A DNA stretch of 41,496 bases from Mobilitalea sp. (GTDB lineage: Bacteria; Bacillota_A; Clostridia; Lachnospirales; Lachnospiraceae): the NCBI GenBank assembly GCA_029974875.1, contig JARKQP010000522.1, positions 1-41,496 on the forward strand, written 5' to 3'. Numbering within the stretch: position 1 is the first letter of the stretch; every line of letters starts with the position of its first letter. Made by a program: the position numbers and the translations under genes. Positions 8,363 to 15,840 of this stretch are shown here, piece after piece. The notes beneath the pieces were generated by a model. It ran no database searches and was not told the DNA's origin. It was given only the letters and a program-made list of their open reading frames with translations.

Positions 8363-8407
8363 AGCAAAACCACCCTAATACTTGGTCGGTTACGGGTGGC
8401 TTTTGCT
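8363..8407. terminator. Shared bidirectional terminator of the toxin-antitoxin locus
   Basis: AGCAAAACCACCC (8363-8375) pairs with GGGTGGCTTTTGCT (8394-8407), with one bulged C. The A-rich and T-rich flanks make it a rho-independent terminator on both strands. Toxin mRNA and antisense RNA would both end here, so their 3' ends are complementary, as in fst- and txpA-type loci. Confidence 0.8.
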
Positions 8408-8463
8408 CTTCGTTTAGATTTATATCCGGTCAACTCACCTGTGTGGGCGGTTGTTCCTTTTCT
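8363..8463 (-). ncRNA. Predicted antitoxin antisense RNA
   Basis: A leftward transcript of about 100 nt is predicted from the promoter at 8470-8498 to the bidirectional terminator. It overlaps the 3' untranslated end of the toxin mRNA and could pair with it to block translation or trigger decay. It has no apparent reading frame. The boundaries are inferred from promoter and terminator positions only. Confidence 0.65.
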
Positions 8464-8469
8464 ACTTGT

Positions 8470-8498
8470 ATTGTAGCATGACATACATATAAAATCAA
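8470..8498 (-). promoter_or_regulatory. Promoter of antitoxin RNA
   Basis: On the minus strand TTGATT (8493-8498), a 17-bp spacer and TACAAT (8470-8475) form a good sigma-A promoter directed at the toxin gene. The expected start is near 8463. Confidence 0.65.
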
Positions 8499-8714
8499 CA
8501 CTTGTTTTCAGCGTAGAATTTATATGTAAGATTTAAAGATAATGATTCAAAATGATATTTACAAAACATAGTTTTGATTCAAAAGTTTTGGAGGCTTTAT
8601 AGAGAATTGGTATTAGGACATCAAAATTAACTATGGAAACATCCTTGGATATACAAAATCTGTTATCTATGGCTGCATTATATGTAGCAAGTTTTTGTGT
8701 TTTAGAGAACAATA
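8499..8714. other. AT-rich spacer with no clear gene
   Basis: This AT-rich stretch lies between the toxin-antitoxin locus and the first LacI operator. The only open frame of note starts at ATG 8632 and codes for 33 residues (beginning METSLDIQNLLSM) without a ribosome site, so I do not call it a gene. It could be a remnant of a lost gene. Confidence 0.5.
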
Positions 8715-8732
8715 GTAGAAAACGATATCTTT
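8715..8732. promoter_or_regulatory. Candidate auxiliary LacI operator O3
   Basis: GTAGAAAACGATATCTTT matches the operator before the downstream permease at 15 of 18 positions. It lies 141 bp, centre to centre, upstream of the perfect operator O1, a spacing that would allow a DNA loop by a tetrameric LacI protein. Confidence 0.5.
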
Positions 8733-8814
8733 AATGAAAACAATAAGTTCTTTGTGTATATTGACATATTATCAACCAAAAATATATTGATAATGTATAA
8801 TTTATATATTTTAA

Positions 8815-8844
8815 TTGACAAATAGTTATATGATATAGTAATAT
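8815..8844 (+). promoter_or_regulatory. Promoter of lacI-family gene
   Basis: TTGACA (8815-8820), an 18-bp spacer and TAATAT (8839-8844). Operator O1 begins 12 bp after the -10 box and would cover the transcript start, consistent with autorepression. Confidence 0.6.
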
Positions 8845-8855
8845 AATATTAGTAA

Positions 8856-8873
8856 ATAGAAAACGTTTTCTAT
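8856..8873. promoter_or_regulatory. LacI-family operator O1
   Basis: ATAGAAAACGTTTTCTAT is a perfect 18-bp palindrome with the central CG typical of LacI/GalR operators. It lies between the promoter and the ribosome site of the lacI-type gene. Confidence 0.85.
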
Positions 8874-8884
8874 CGGAGGTGAAA

Positions 8885-9910
8885 ATGAAAGATATAACTA
8901 TAAAAGACATAGCCAGTAAATCCGGTGTTTCAATATCGACGGTATCCAGGGTTATCAACGATAATTACCCTGTAAAGAAAGAGGTAAGGGAAAAAGTTGA
9001 AGCTGTCATGCGGGAGTTGGATTTTCGGCCTAATGCAGTTGCACGAAGTCTTAGAAAAAATCAGACAAACCTTATTGCGCTTGTTATAGCGGATCTTTCT
9101 AACCATTTTTTCATGGAGCTTGCGAAAGGACTTGAAATTGAAATCTCAAAATTGGGATATCAGCTTGTTATTGCCAGCTCAGGAGGAGATATCGATAAAG
9201 AGCGTGGGCTTATAGATTCTCTGGTAGAACAAAGGATTAATGGATTAATAATAGCAACCTCTGATTCCCAAGGAGATAAAATTCAAAAATGCCTGAATCT
9301 TGGAATACCAGTTGTGCTAGTGGATCGTGCCATAAATGGATTAACAACAAATCAAATTTTATGGAATGATTATGAAAGTTCTTATCAGCTGACGAAGCTT
9401 TTAACAGATAACGGACATAGAAGGATCGCTATAGTAAATGTAGTTTTAAGCAACCCAACCGGTTATAATCGGTTGAAAGGTTTTAAGCAGGCACTCATGG
9501 ATGCAGATATTGATATCATTGATGATTTTATTAGTAATTCAAATTTCAGTGAAGAAAATGCGTATAAATATGTAATAGATATTATGCAGAGAACGCAGCC
9601 GCCTACAGCTATTTATTGCGCAAATAATATTATGCTGGAAGGAACACTCCGTGCGTTGAGGGAACTAGGTAAGCTGATATATGAAGACGTTTCTTTAGTA
9701 GCTTTCGGCAATTTGCTTTGTAATAAATATATTACACCACAAATTACATCGGCAAATCAAAATAGTTTAGAGATGGGGCACAGAGCTGGGGAAATATTAT
9801 CTGGACTTATTGCCGGAAAGAATTGTTCTGTAGGGCAAAACTACTGCACACAATTAGTGATCCAATCAGAAATTTTAGAAGGGGGGTCAGTCAAGAGGAT
9901 AAGAGAATAA
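8885..9910 (+). CDS. LacI-family transcriptional regulator
   Basis: This is a cytoplasmic repressor with an N-terminal LacI helix-turn-helix (IKDIASKSGVSISTVSRVIN, residues 4-23), a hinge near residue 50 and a periplasmic-binding-protein-like sensor domain to the end; 341 residues, usual length. I chose ATG 8885, six bases after GGAGGT; a GTG at 8879 would overlap that site. It heads the operon it probably controls, with operators before itself (O1, O3) and before the first transporter gene (O2). The effector should be the imported compound or a breakdown product; the sensor domain does not reveal which. Confidence 0.95.
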   Translation: MKDITIKDIASKSGVSISTVSRVINDNYPVKKEVREKVEAVMRELDFRPNAVARSLRKNQTNLIALVIADLSNHFFMELAKGLEIEISKLGYQLVIASSGGDIDKERGLIDSLVEQRINGLIIATSDSQGDKIQKCLNLGIPVVLVDRAINGLTTNQILWNDYESSYQLTKLLTDNGHRRIAIVNVVLSNPTGYNRLKGFKQALMDADIDIIDDFISNSNFSEENAYKYVIDIMQRTQPPTAIYCANNIMLEGTLRALRELGKLIYEDVSLVAFGNLLCNKYITPQITSANQNSLEMGHRAGEILSGLIAGKNCSVGQNYCTQLVIQSEILEGGSVKRIRE

Positions 9911-9924
9911 TCTTATCCATGCAA

Positions 9925-9942
9925 ATAGAAAACGATTTCTAT
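9925..9942. promoter_or_regulatory. LacI-family operator O2 before the transporter genes
   Basis: ATAGAAAACGATTTCTAT differs from O1 at one position. It lies in the 62-bp gap between the regulator gene and the permease, so it can act as a roadblock or as the operator of an internal promoter. Confidence 0.8.
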
Positions 9943-9972
9943 ACAGTTCATACAGATTTTGGGAGGGTTTTC

Positions 9973-10749
9973 ATGAAGAAATTAAAGCTTTACCACAAAA
10001 ATGTATATCATTTGATTTGTCTTATGATATCAGTATCTGCTGCGGTTCTCTTATGGTGTATTGTATCATCAATGCCCGATATCAGCAGTGTAATTGTCAG
10101 GCCTTCAAAAGTTTTTAAAGCTTTGATAACAAATCTGCAATCCGGGTATCTTTGGATTCACATCAGGGACAGCTTGGTCCGTGTTATTGGGGGGTTCTTT
10201 TTGGGCTTTATTGTGTCAGTTCCAATAGCATTTTTGTTAGGATGGTACGAAGGGTTCCGGGTGATTGTTGAACCATGGATTCAATTCCTGCGGACGATTC
10301 CTCCGATTGCCCTGATTCCAATAATCATTGCTACATTTGGTATTGGTACGAGTGCAAAGATTGTAATTATCTTTTTTGCAGTATTTTTAACGATGGTAGT
10401 TACTATTTACCAGGGTGTAAAAAATGTTGATGCAACTTTAGTCAAAGCAGCAAGAGTGTTTGATGCAAATGATTTTCAAATCTTTGTGTATGTTGTAGTT
10501 CCGGCAGCGGTACCATATATTTTGACAGGTGTCCGCTTAGGTCTTGCATCGGCATTGACTACCTTGGTCGCGGCAGAATTAACTGGCGCAGCAACTGGGT
10601 TGGGGACGATGATACAGCAGGCAGGAATGTATTTCCGGATGGATGTTGTATTACTAGGGATAATCATTATAGGAATAATCGGTTTCTTGTTTGATAAGCT
10701 GGTTCTATTCCTTGAAAAGAAACTCACATCCTGGCAGGAGGTAAAATAA
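9973..10749 (+). CDS. ABC transporter permease, nitrate/sulfonate/taurine type (SsuC/TauC-like)
   Basis: This is an inner-membrane permease of 258 residues with about six membrane segments. The family signature is clear: VRPSKVFKAL near the N-terminus, the IPIAFLLGWY-type loop, FLRTIPPIALIPIIIATFGIG, the ATPase-docking segment DATLVKAARVFDAND and VPAAVPYILTGVRLGLASALTTLVAAEL. I set the start at ATG 9973, twelve bases after GGGAGGG; the frame is open further upstream but overlaps the regulator and operator O2. It forms one importer with the next two genes. The family usually moves small oxyanions, sulfonates or thiamine precursors, so sugar-type enzymes beside it are unexpected. Confidence 0.93.
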   Translation: MKKLKLYHKNVYHLICLMISVSAAVLLWCIVSSMPDISSVIVRPSKVFKALITNLQSGYLWIHIRDSLVRVIGGFFLGFIVSVPIAFLLGWYEGFRVIVEPWIQFLRTIPPIALIPIIIATFGIGTSAKIVIIFFAVFLTMVVTIYQGVKNVDATLVKAARVFDANDFQIFVYVVVPAAVPYILTGVRLGLASALTTLVAAELTGAATGLGTMIQQAGMYFRMDVVLLGIIIIGIIGFLFDKLVLFLEKKLTSWQEVK

Positions 10750-11544
10750 ATGTCAATTCCAGAACATAAGGATTTCGAGATACAAATTCAAGGTGTAACA
10801 AAATCATTTGAAGTAAGAGAAGGTACCTTTCTGGCCTTAGATGAAGTGAACTTAAACGTAGATAAGAATGAGTTTATTTGTGTTGTAGGGCCATCCGGAT
10901 GTGGAAAGACAACATTGATGAACATAATTTCCGGTCTCTATGCCCCATCAACTGGAACAGTAAGGGTGCGTGGCGAACTGGTCGAAGGTCCCGGTAAAGG
11001 AAAAGGGGTAGTATTCCAGCAATATGCTCTTTATCCTTGGCTCACTGTCCAAAAAAATGTAGAGTTTGGGTTAAAGATGAATGGAACGCCAAAAAATAAG
11101 CGCCAGGAAATTGCCCAAAAATACATAAAGTTAGTAGGACTTGAAAAGTTTACTAATTCCTATCCGAAGGAATTGTCTGGAGGTATGAAGCAGCGGGTCG
11201 CAATTGCACGTGCTTATGCTACTAATCCGGAGGTTCTGCTTATGGATGAACCTTTTGGTGCATTGGATGCACAGACCAGGGCACAGCTTCAGGAAAATTT
11301 ATTGAATACCTGGCAGCAGGAGAAGAAAACGTGTTTTTTTATAACACATGATGTGGAAGAGGCGGTGCTGCTTTCAACAAAAATTATCATCATGAGTGCT
11401 GGGCCGGGACGGATCAAAGAAATAGTTGATGTCCATCTTCCTTATCCTAGGACACAGGAGACAAAGCTTACTGATGAATTTAATGAAATCAAAAACGGTA
11501 TTTGGAACAAAGTGTATAAAGAATATTTGCAGAATGCGAAATAG
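10750..11544 (+). CDS. ABC transporter ATP-binding protein (SsuB/TauB-like)
   Basis: This is the cytoplasmic ATPase of the importer, 264 residues. Walker A is GPSGCGKTT near residue 47, the Q-loop is FQQYALYPWL, the ABC signature is LSGGMKQRVAIARA, Walker B is LLMDEPFGALD and the switch histidine is in ITHDVEEAV. The gene starts immediately after the permease stop, with GGCAGGAGG upstream, so it is co-translated with it. Confidence 0.96.
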   Translation: MSIPEHKDFEIQIQGVTKSFEVREGTFLALDEVNLNVDKNEFICVVGPSGCGKTTLMNIISGLYAPSTGTVRVRGELVEGPGKGKGVVFQQYALYPWLTVQKNVEFGLKMNGTPKNKRQEIAQKYIKLVGLEKFTNSYPKELSGGMKQRVAIARAYATNPEVLLMDEPFGALDAQTRAQLQENLLNTWQQEKKTCFFITHDVEEAVLLSTKIIIMSAGPGRIKEIVDVHLPYPRTQETKLTDEFNEIKNGIWNKVYKEYLQNAK

Positions 11545-11562
11545 AAAGAGAGGATTATATTA

Positions 11563-12669
11563 ATGAAAAAGAAAATTGCTGGTATGTTAATTATGTTAAT
11601 AGTGACTTTGCTTGTAGGATGTAAAAACTCACAGACACCACCCGCAACGGTTGATGATGGAACAAAAACGGTTACTGAGGATCAGAAAGAAGTGGAAAGT
11701 CCTAAATCAGATGATAAACCAGATAATGAACCAGCAGAACGGGTAAAAATACGGGTTGCTTATCACCCGCATATAACCGGTGTTGGCGGTATTTTAAATG
11801 CAATTGATAATGGATACTTTGAAGAGGAAAATTTAGAGATTGAATTAGTTCAATTTACATCTGGAGCAACCGAATTAGCAGCTATGGCCTCTGGCGATAT
11901 TGATTTGGGATATCTAGGTGTTGGAGCCCATGTATTCGCACCTCAGGGGCAGTGCTCCATATTGGCATTGGATAGTACGGATTTGAGTGGTGAAATTATG
12001 GTGAGAGCGGATAGCGGTATTAAGACGATGTCCGATTTAGCAGGAAAAAATGTGGCTATTTCCGCCGGAACTACCTCTGAACTAGTACTTTCAATGGCTT
12101 TAAAATTGGCAGGAATGGAGAAAACCGATGTTAATATGATCAATATGGATGCATCGGGTAAGGTGACTGCGTTTATGACCGGCCAAATTGATGCGATTTC
12201 TATAGAAGCACCTTATACAGATCAAATCCGTAAAGAGATGGGTGAAGAACAGGTAATTACAATTAGCGGTTCGAAAGACTTCCTGCCGGATGCAGTATTT
12301 ACGAACAGCTGGGTAACTACTAATAAATTTCTGGAGAAGCATGAAGAAACAGTTGTCCGTTTTCTCAAAGCCTGGTTAAGAGGGACGGAGGACCGTTACA
12401 ACAACATGGATGATACCGTGCAAAAGGTTGCGGATTATATTAACACTGACTTTGATACGGCCCACTTAGTTGCAGAAAAGACAAACTGGCTGAGCACTCA
12501 TGAGATGAAAGTATTGGCAGAAGACGGAACCATGCTTCAATGGTATGACACAATTAAAAAGATGTTTTTAGATGCAGGTTTACTGGATGGACAGTATGAT
12601 ATTGCCCCGGAAGAATTTGTGAAGCTTCAGTATTTAAAACAGGCGATGGATGAAATAGGGGTGAAATAA
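11563..12669 (+). CDS. ABC transporter substrate-binding lipoprotein (NMT1/TauA/SsuA-like)
   Basis: This is a membrane-anchored binding protein of 368 residues. The signal peptide ends in the lipobox LLVGC, with lipidation expected at C20, then a linker rich in Asp, Glu, Lys and Pro to about residue 65. The NMT1/THI5-like fold follows: RVAYHPHITGVGGILNAIDNGYFEEEN, the SGDIDLGYLG stretch, DLAGKNVAISAGTTSELVL and FMTGQIDAISIEAPY. It belongs with the two preceding genes. The ligand cannot be assigned; known relatives bind sulfonates, nitrate, aromatic acids, pyrimidine precursors or riboflavin. Confidence 0.93.
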   Translation: MKKKIAGMLIMLIVTLLVGCKNSQTPPATVDDGTKTVTEDQKEVESPKSDDKPDNEPAERVKIRVAYHPHITGVGGILNAIDNGYFEEENLEIELVQFTSGATELAAMASGDIDLGYLGVGAHVFAPQGQCSILALDSTDLSGEIMVRADSGIKTMSDLAGKNVAISAGTTSELVLSMALKLAGMEKTDVNMINMDASGKVTAFMTGQIDAISIEAPYTDQIRKEMGEEQVITISGSKDFLPDAVFTNSWVTTNKFLEKHEETVVRFLKAWLRGTEDRYNNMDDTVQKVADYINTDFDTAHLVAEKTNWLSTHEMKVLAEDGTMLQWYDTIKKMFLDAGLLDGQYDIAPEEFVKLQYLKQAMDEIGVK

Positions 12670-13488
12670 TTGATATCAACAAAAAACACGCAAGCCTGTT
12701 TTGAACGTGATTTTCTAATACCTGGTATTGACGGGCGGAATGTTGTTTGTGATTTATATAATCCTGGGCACGGTAACCAGCAAAGAGGAGTTATTGTTTT
12801 CCTTCATGGGGGTGGCTTCATAGGCGGTAGTAAAGACCAGTTTTTTGCTGCGGCATCCTGGCTATCCCTCATGACAAACTATATAAGCATAACTGTAGAT
12901 TATCGTACCGCTGATACTGCTCCTTATCCGGCGCCAGTTCTTGACACGCTTAGTGTATTTCAGTGGATTTATGATAATCGTGAGAAATATTGCATTGATC
13001 CGGAATCAGTATTTGTTTTAGGTGGCTCTCCAGGAGCCAATATCGGTGGAATGGCGATGATGGCTGATAAAGCCTGGCTAAACCGTTATGGGATAGATCA
13101 AAGGAATTTATTTCAGCCGAATAACGGCATTTTCCTCAATGGAATATATGACCTCTCTGATTTTTATCATAGAAATGAATCAGAACAAAAAAATGTTCAT
13201 ATGTACATAGGAAAAGATCACATAGATGAGTTGCAGTTTATTGAGACTTCATATAGGAATTGGAATATGGAAAGCAAGAATCTGTTATTACTTCATGGTG
13301 ATAAGGATGAGATTATTCCAAAGTCTGTATGCTACGATATCGAGAGAAAAGCTATGTTAGATGGAGGAAGTATACAAATCGTTTTATTTCATGACAAGGA
13401 ACATGCCTGGTTCAATAAAGTTGAAAACATCTATCAGGTTTTAAAAATTATTAAGGACTTCATAGAGTCCACAAGAAATGAGGTATGA
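12670..13488 (+). CDS. Alpha/beta hydrolase (esterase/acetyl-hydrolase type)
   Basis: This is a cytoplasmic serine hydrolase of 272 residues, as no signal peptide is seen. The oxyanion motif HGGGF is near residue 47, the nucleophile elbow is GGSPG near residue 118, the acid is probably in DKDE near 212 and the histidine in KEHAWF near 242. The elbow has Pro where most relatives have Ala (GxSAG). The gene starts with a TTG directly after the stop of the binding-protein gene, with GGGGTG six bases before it, and overlaps the next gene by four bases. Its place between importer and aldolase suggests it removes an acyl or similar ester group from the imported compound before phosphorylation. Confidence 0.87.
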   Translation: MISTKNTQACFERDFLIPGIDGRNVVCDLYNPGHGNQQRGVIVFLHGGGFIGGSKDQFFAAASWLSLMTNYISITVDYRTADTAPYPAPVLDTLSVFQWIYDNREKYCIDPESVFVLGGSPGANIGGMAMMADKAWLNRYGIDQRNLFQPNNGIFLNGIYDLSDFYHRNESEQKNVHMYIGKDHIDELQFIETSYRNWNMESKNLLLLHGDKDEIIPKSVCYDIERKAMLDGGSIQIVLFHDKEHAWFNKVENIYQVLKIIKDFIESTRNEV

Positions 13489-14420
13489 TAGGAATGGGAC
13501 TTGTTAATCCAAGAGATTTATATGAACACGCAATAAATAATAATTATGGCTTGGGAGCATTTAATACATATTCATTCGAAAGCCTTTTGGCTGTAATGGA
13601 GGCAGCAAAAGAACAGCGTTCCCCTGCGATTATTCAGGTTTCCATGGGAACCAGAGGATACGTCCAGCATTTAAGCGCATATATTGAAACGATAAAAACA
13701 CTGGCAAAATATTATGAAATGCCATTTTTTATTCAACATGACCATTGCTCTACAATAGAAGCATGTATGGAGGCAATTGATGCAGGTGTTCAGGCTGTTA
13801 TGTTTGATGGGTCACATCTTCCATATGAAGATAATGTCAAGAATACAAAAACTGTTGTAGAATATGCTCATTCGCGGGGAGTTTGGGTGGAAGCTGAATT
13901 AGGATGTCTTCCGGGATTTGAAGATATGGTCTTTTCTGAAGCAGCTGTTTATACCGACCCAAAATTAGCAAGCGAATTTATTAAACTTACGGGCTGTGAT
14001 AGTCTGGCTGTTGCGGTAGGAACTTCCCATGGAGGAGTAGCCAGTGATGATTATCTGCCCCTTGATTTTCAGTTACTACGAAAGATTGTAGAGGAAAATC
14101 CTAATTATCCTTATGTCCTGCATGGAGCAGCTTCCCTGCCGCCTGAGTTAATCGAGGCTTGTAACGAACAGGGGGGGAAGGTGGAGTTTCTTCGCAACTG
14201 TAGTGAGGACAGTATCTATAAAGCAGTAAAAATGGGTGTACGCAAAGTGAATATGGATGTTGATAATTTTCTCGCATTTACAACTGCGGTAAGAAGATTT
14301 TTGAACGAACAGGCGTCAGTATATGACCCGAGGAAATATTTAAAAATGGGCAAAGCTGCGTTTAAACAGGAAGTAGCACATAAAATGAAAGCAGTTTTAG
14401 ACAGTGCCGGCAGATACTAA
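13485..14420 (+). CDS. Class II ketose-bisphosphate aldolase, third copy
   Basis: This is a zinc-dependent aldolase of 311 residues. It shows the GLGAFNTYS start region, the HDHC motif at 85-88 (D86, H87), MFDGSHLPYED, EAELGCLPG, VGTSHGG and LHGAASLPP. The class II core is complete, but the glycine-rich loop reads LHGAAS rather than LHGGSG and an insertion (EACNEQGGKVEFLRNCSEDS) follows it, as in some type B enzymes. It overlaps the hydrolase stop by four bases (ATGA); ATG 13494 is an alternative start. With the kinase downstream it should split a ketose 1,6-bisphosphate. Confidence 0.9.
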   Translation: MIGMGLVNPRDLYEHAINNNYGLGAFNTYSFESLLAVMEAAKEQRSPAIIQVSMGTRGYVQHLSAYIETIKTLAKYYEMPFFIQHDHCSTIEACMEAIDAGVQAVMFDGSHLPYEDNVKNTKTVVEYAHSRGVWVEAELGCLPGFEDMVFSEAAVYTDPKLASEFIKLTGCDSLAVAVGTSHGGVASDDYLPLDFQLLRKIVEENPNYPYVLHGAASLPPELIEACNEQGGKVEFLRNCSEDSIYKAVKMGVRKVNMDVDNFLAFTTAVRRFLNEQASVYDPRKYLKMGKAAFKQEVAHKMKAVLDSAGRY

Positions 14421-14440
14421 ACTTTTAAGGAGGAATAGAC

Positions 14441-15385
14441 TTGATTCGAGTATTGTGTTTAAATCCAGTAATCGATAGAATGTACTACATTGATGATTTC
14501 TCCGAGGGTGTCAAATTCTTTGAAATCAAGCCTGATATCTGCATAGGCGGAAAAGGTGTCAATATCGCAAGGGTTATGAGCATTATGGGAGAGCCATGTG
14601 AATTATACGGCTTTATTGGTGGCAGCACAGGTGAATTGGTTCGTGAAGAAATGGAGCGGTATAAAATAACCTTTAAAGCTTTTGAGGTGGATGGTGATAC
14701 CAGAACTACAATCAATATTATTGATGGGAAAAAAAATTTAGAAACAGAAATAACAGAACCAGGAGCAAAAGTTGATATAGAAGCTACAAATCAGTTTTTG
14801 GCTGTGCTTGAAGCGGATATACAGCCGGGAGACATGGTTATTTGTTCTGGGATTCCTATGACAGGAATGGATGAGAATATCTATCACAGTATCAGTAAAC
14901 TATGTGAAAATAATCAATGCTACTGCATACTTGACACAACGGGTATCTATCTTAAAAAATCTATTCCTGGAAAATATTTTTTTATGAAGCCTAACTTCGA
15001 AGAGTTAGCTGAATTATTTTCAAAAAATTGTGGACAAAGTGAGCAAAGCCTTTTACATTATGGGAAAAAGCTTCTGAATACGGGCGTTGAAAATCTGTTG
15101 ATCTCGACCGGAGAGACTGGCGGTATTTTTCTTAATGAGGATTATGTTTTAAAAGCATCGATTCCAAAGACAGAGGTGGTTTCAACGATAGGCAGCGGTG
15201 ATTCCACTGTTGCAGGATTCTGTATAGGCATCCAACGTAAAATGCCGCTGGCGGATTGTGTTAAATTAGCGATGGCATGCGGTGTATGCAATGCAAAGTT
15301 CAGTAAGGTTGGCTATGTTGAAAAAGAGATAGTGGAATCATTATATTCACAGATAGAAATTGAGCAGTTGGATTATACTGATTAG
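14441..15385 (+). CDS. 1-phosphofructokinase family kinase (PfkB; FruK/LacC-like)
   Basis: This is a cytoplasmic sugar-phosphate kinase of 314 residues. The family start ILCLNP-type sequence (RVLCLNPVID), the substrate motif IGGKGVNIARV near residue 36, FMKPNFEEL near 179 and the catalytic IGSGDSTVAGF near 247 (D is the base) are present. Relatives convert fructose 1-phosphate or tagatose 6-phosphate to the 1,6-bisphosphate. The start is a TTG eight bases after AAGGAGG. As last gene of the LacI-controlled operon it would supply the bisphosphate to the aldolase just upstream. No PTS gene is nearby, so the source of the monophosphate is open. Confidence 0.92.
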   Translation: MIRVLCLNPVIDRMYYIDDFSEGVKFFEIKPDICIGGKGVNIARVMSIMGEPCELYGFIGGSTGELVREEMERYKITFKAFEVDGDTRTTINIIDGKKNLETEITEPGAKVDIEATNQFLAVLEADIQPGDMVICSGIPMTGMDENIYHSISKLCENNQCYCILDTTGIYLKKSIPGKYFFMKPNFEELAELFSKNCGQSEQSLLHYGKKLLNTGVENLLISTGETGGIFLNEDYVLKASIPKTEVVSTIGSGDSTVAGFCIGIQRKMPLADCVKLAMACGVCNAKFSKVGYVEKEIVESLYSQIEIEQLDYTD

Positions 15386-15418
15386 ATTTCTGATAATGGA
15401 AGAGGGGCGTTGTGAAAT

Positions 15419-15453
15419 AGATGAATTATCATCTATGGAGCATCGCTCCTTTT
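15419..15453 (+). terminator. Terminator of the LacI-controlled operon
   Basis: GGAGC (15437-15441), ATC, GCTCC (15445-15449) followed by TTTT, immediately preceded by a second perfect stem, ATAGATGA/TCATCTAT (15419-15436). It lies 34 bp after the kinase stop. Confidence 0.6.
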
Positions 15454-15596
15454 AAAGTTTTATACTTTGTATTTGAATGAATCATTCTCTCTACGATGAG
15501 AATTGAAACATAATTTTGAAATCAACATTTAAATTAAATAACCGCTAATAGGTGGAGAAAAAAGGCCAACTTTCTGATCCTGATATTCTCCATCCT

Positions 15597-15650
15597 GCCG
15601 GAAGATCTTCTTAACCTCCTTAGGAGCTGCGGAGGTGGATTTGATGAATA
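15597..15650 (-). pseudogene. Decayed cca-like fragment
   Basis: GCCGGAAGATCTTCTTAACC and the four bases after it (15597-15620) are identical to cca at 17013-17036, and the next 16 bases match at 12 positions. Read on the minus strand the fragment encodes STSAAPKEVKKIFR, against TTSATPQEVKKIF in the intact gene. It has no start, stop or other cca motif nearby, so it is a remnant of a duplicated or second nucleotidyltransferase gene. The remainder of 15454-15809 shows no gene or clear signal. Confidence 0.7.
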
Positions 15651-15809
15651 ATGCTAAATATAATGAGCAAAATATAAATATATGAGATAAATGATAAATA
15701 GATTAAGCAAATATTGAAATCGGTATAGAGATGATGGATGATGATCCGATAGCATCCCATAATGGAATCAGGCAAATAAACGTATTGGATTGGTTGCTTA
15801 GTTAAGAGA

Positions 15810-15840
15810 AGGGCAAGACCTCTTAAGAGGTTCTTGCCCT
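15810..15840 (-). terminator. Hairpin at the cca stop codon
   Basis: AGGGCAAGACCTC (15810-15822) pairs with GAGGTTCTTGCCCT (15827-15840), with one bulge and a TTAA loop. The cca stop codon lies in the loop. In the minus direction the run after it is only TTCTCTT, so termination efficiency is uncertain. Confidence 0.5.

Noticed and set aside
8632..8733. 33-codon frame upstream of the LacI gene
   Set aside because: No ribosome site, and the candidate operator O3 lies in its last codons; I cannot support it as a gene.
12670..13488. Hydrolase as a dienelactone or sugar-binding lipoprotein
   Set aside because: HGGGF and GxSxG with a later Asp and His fit an esterase; no signal peptide or lipobox is present.
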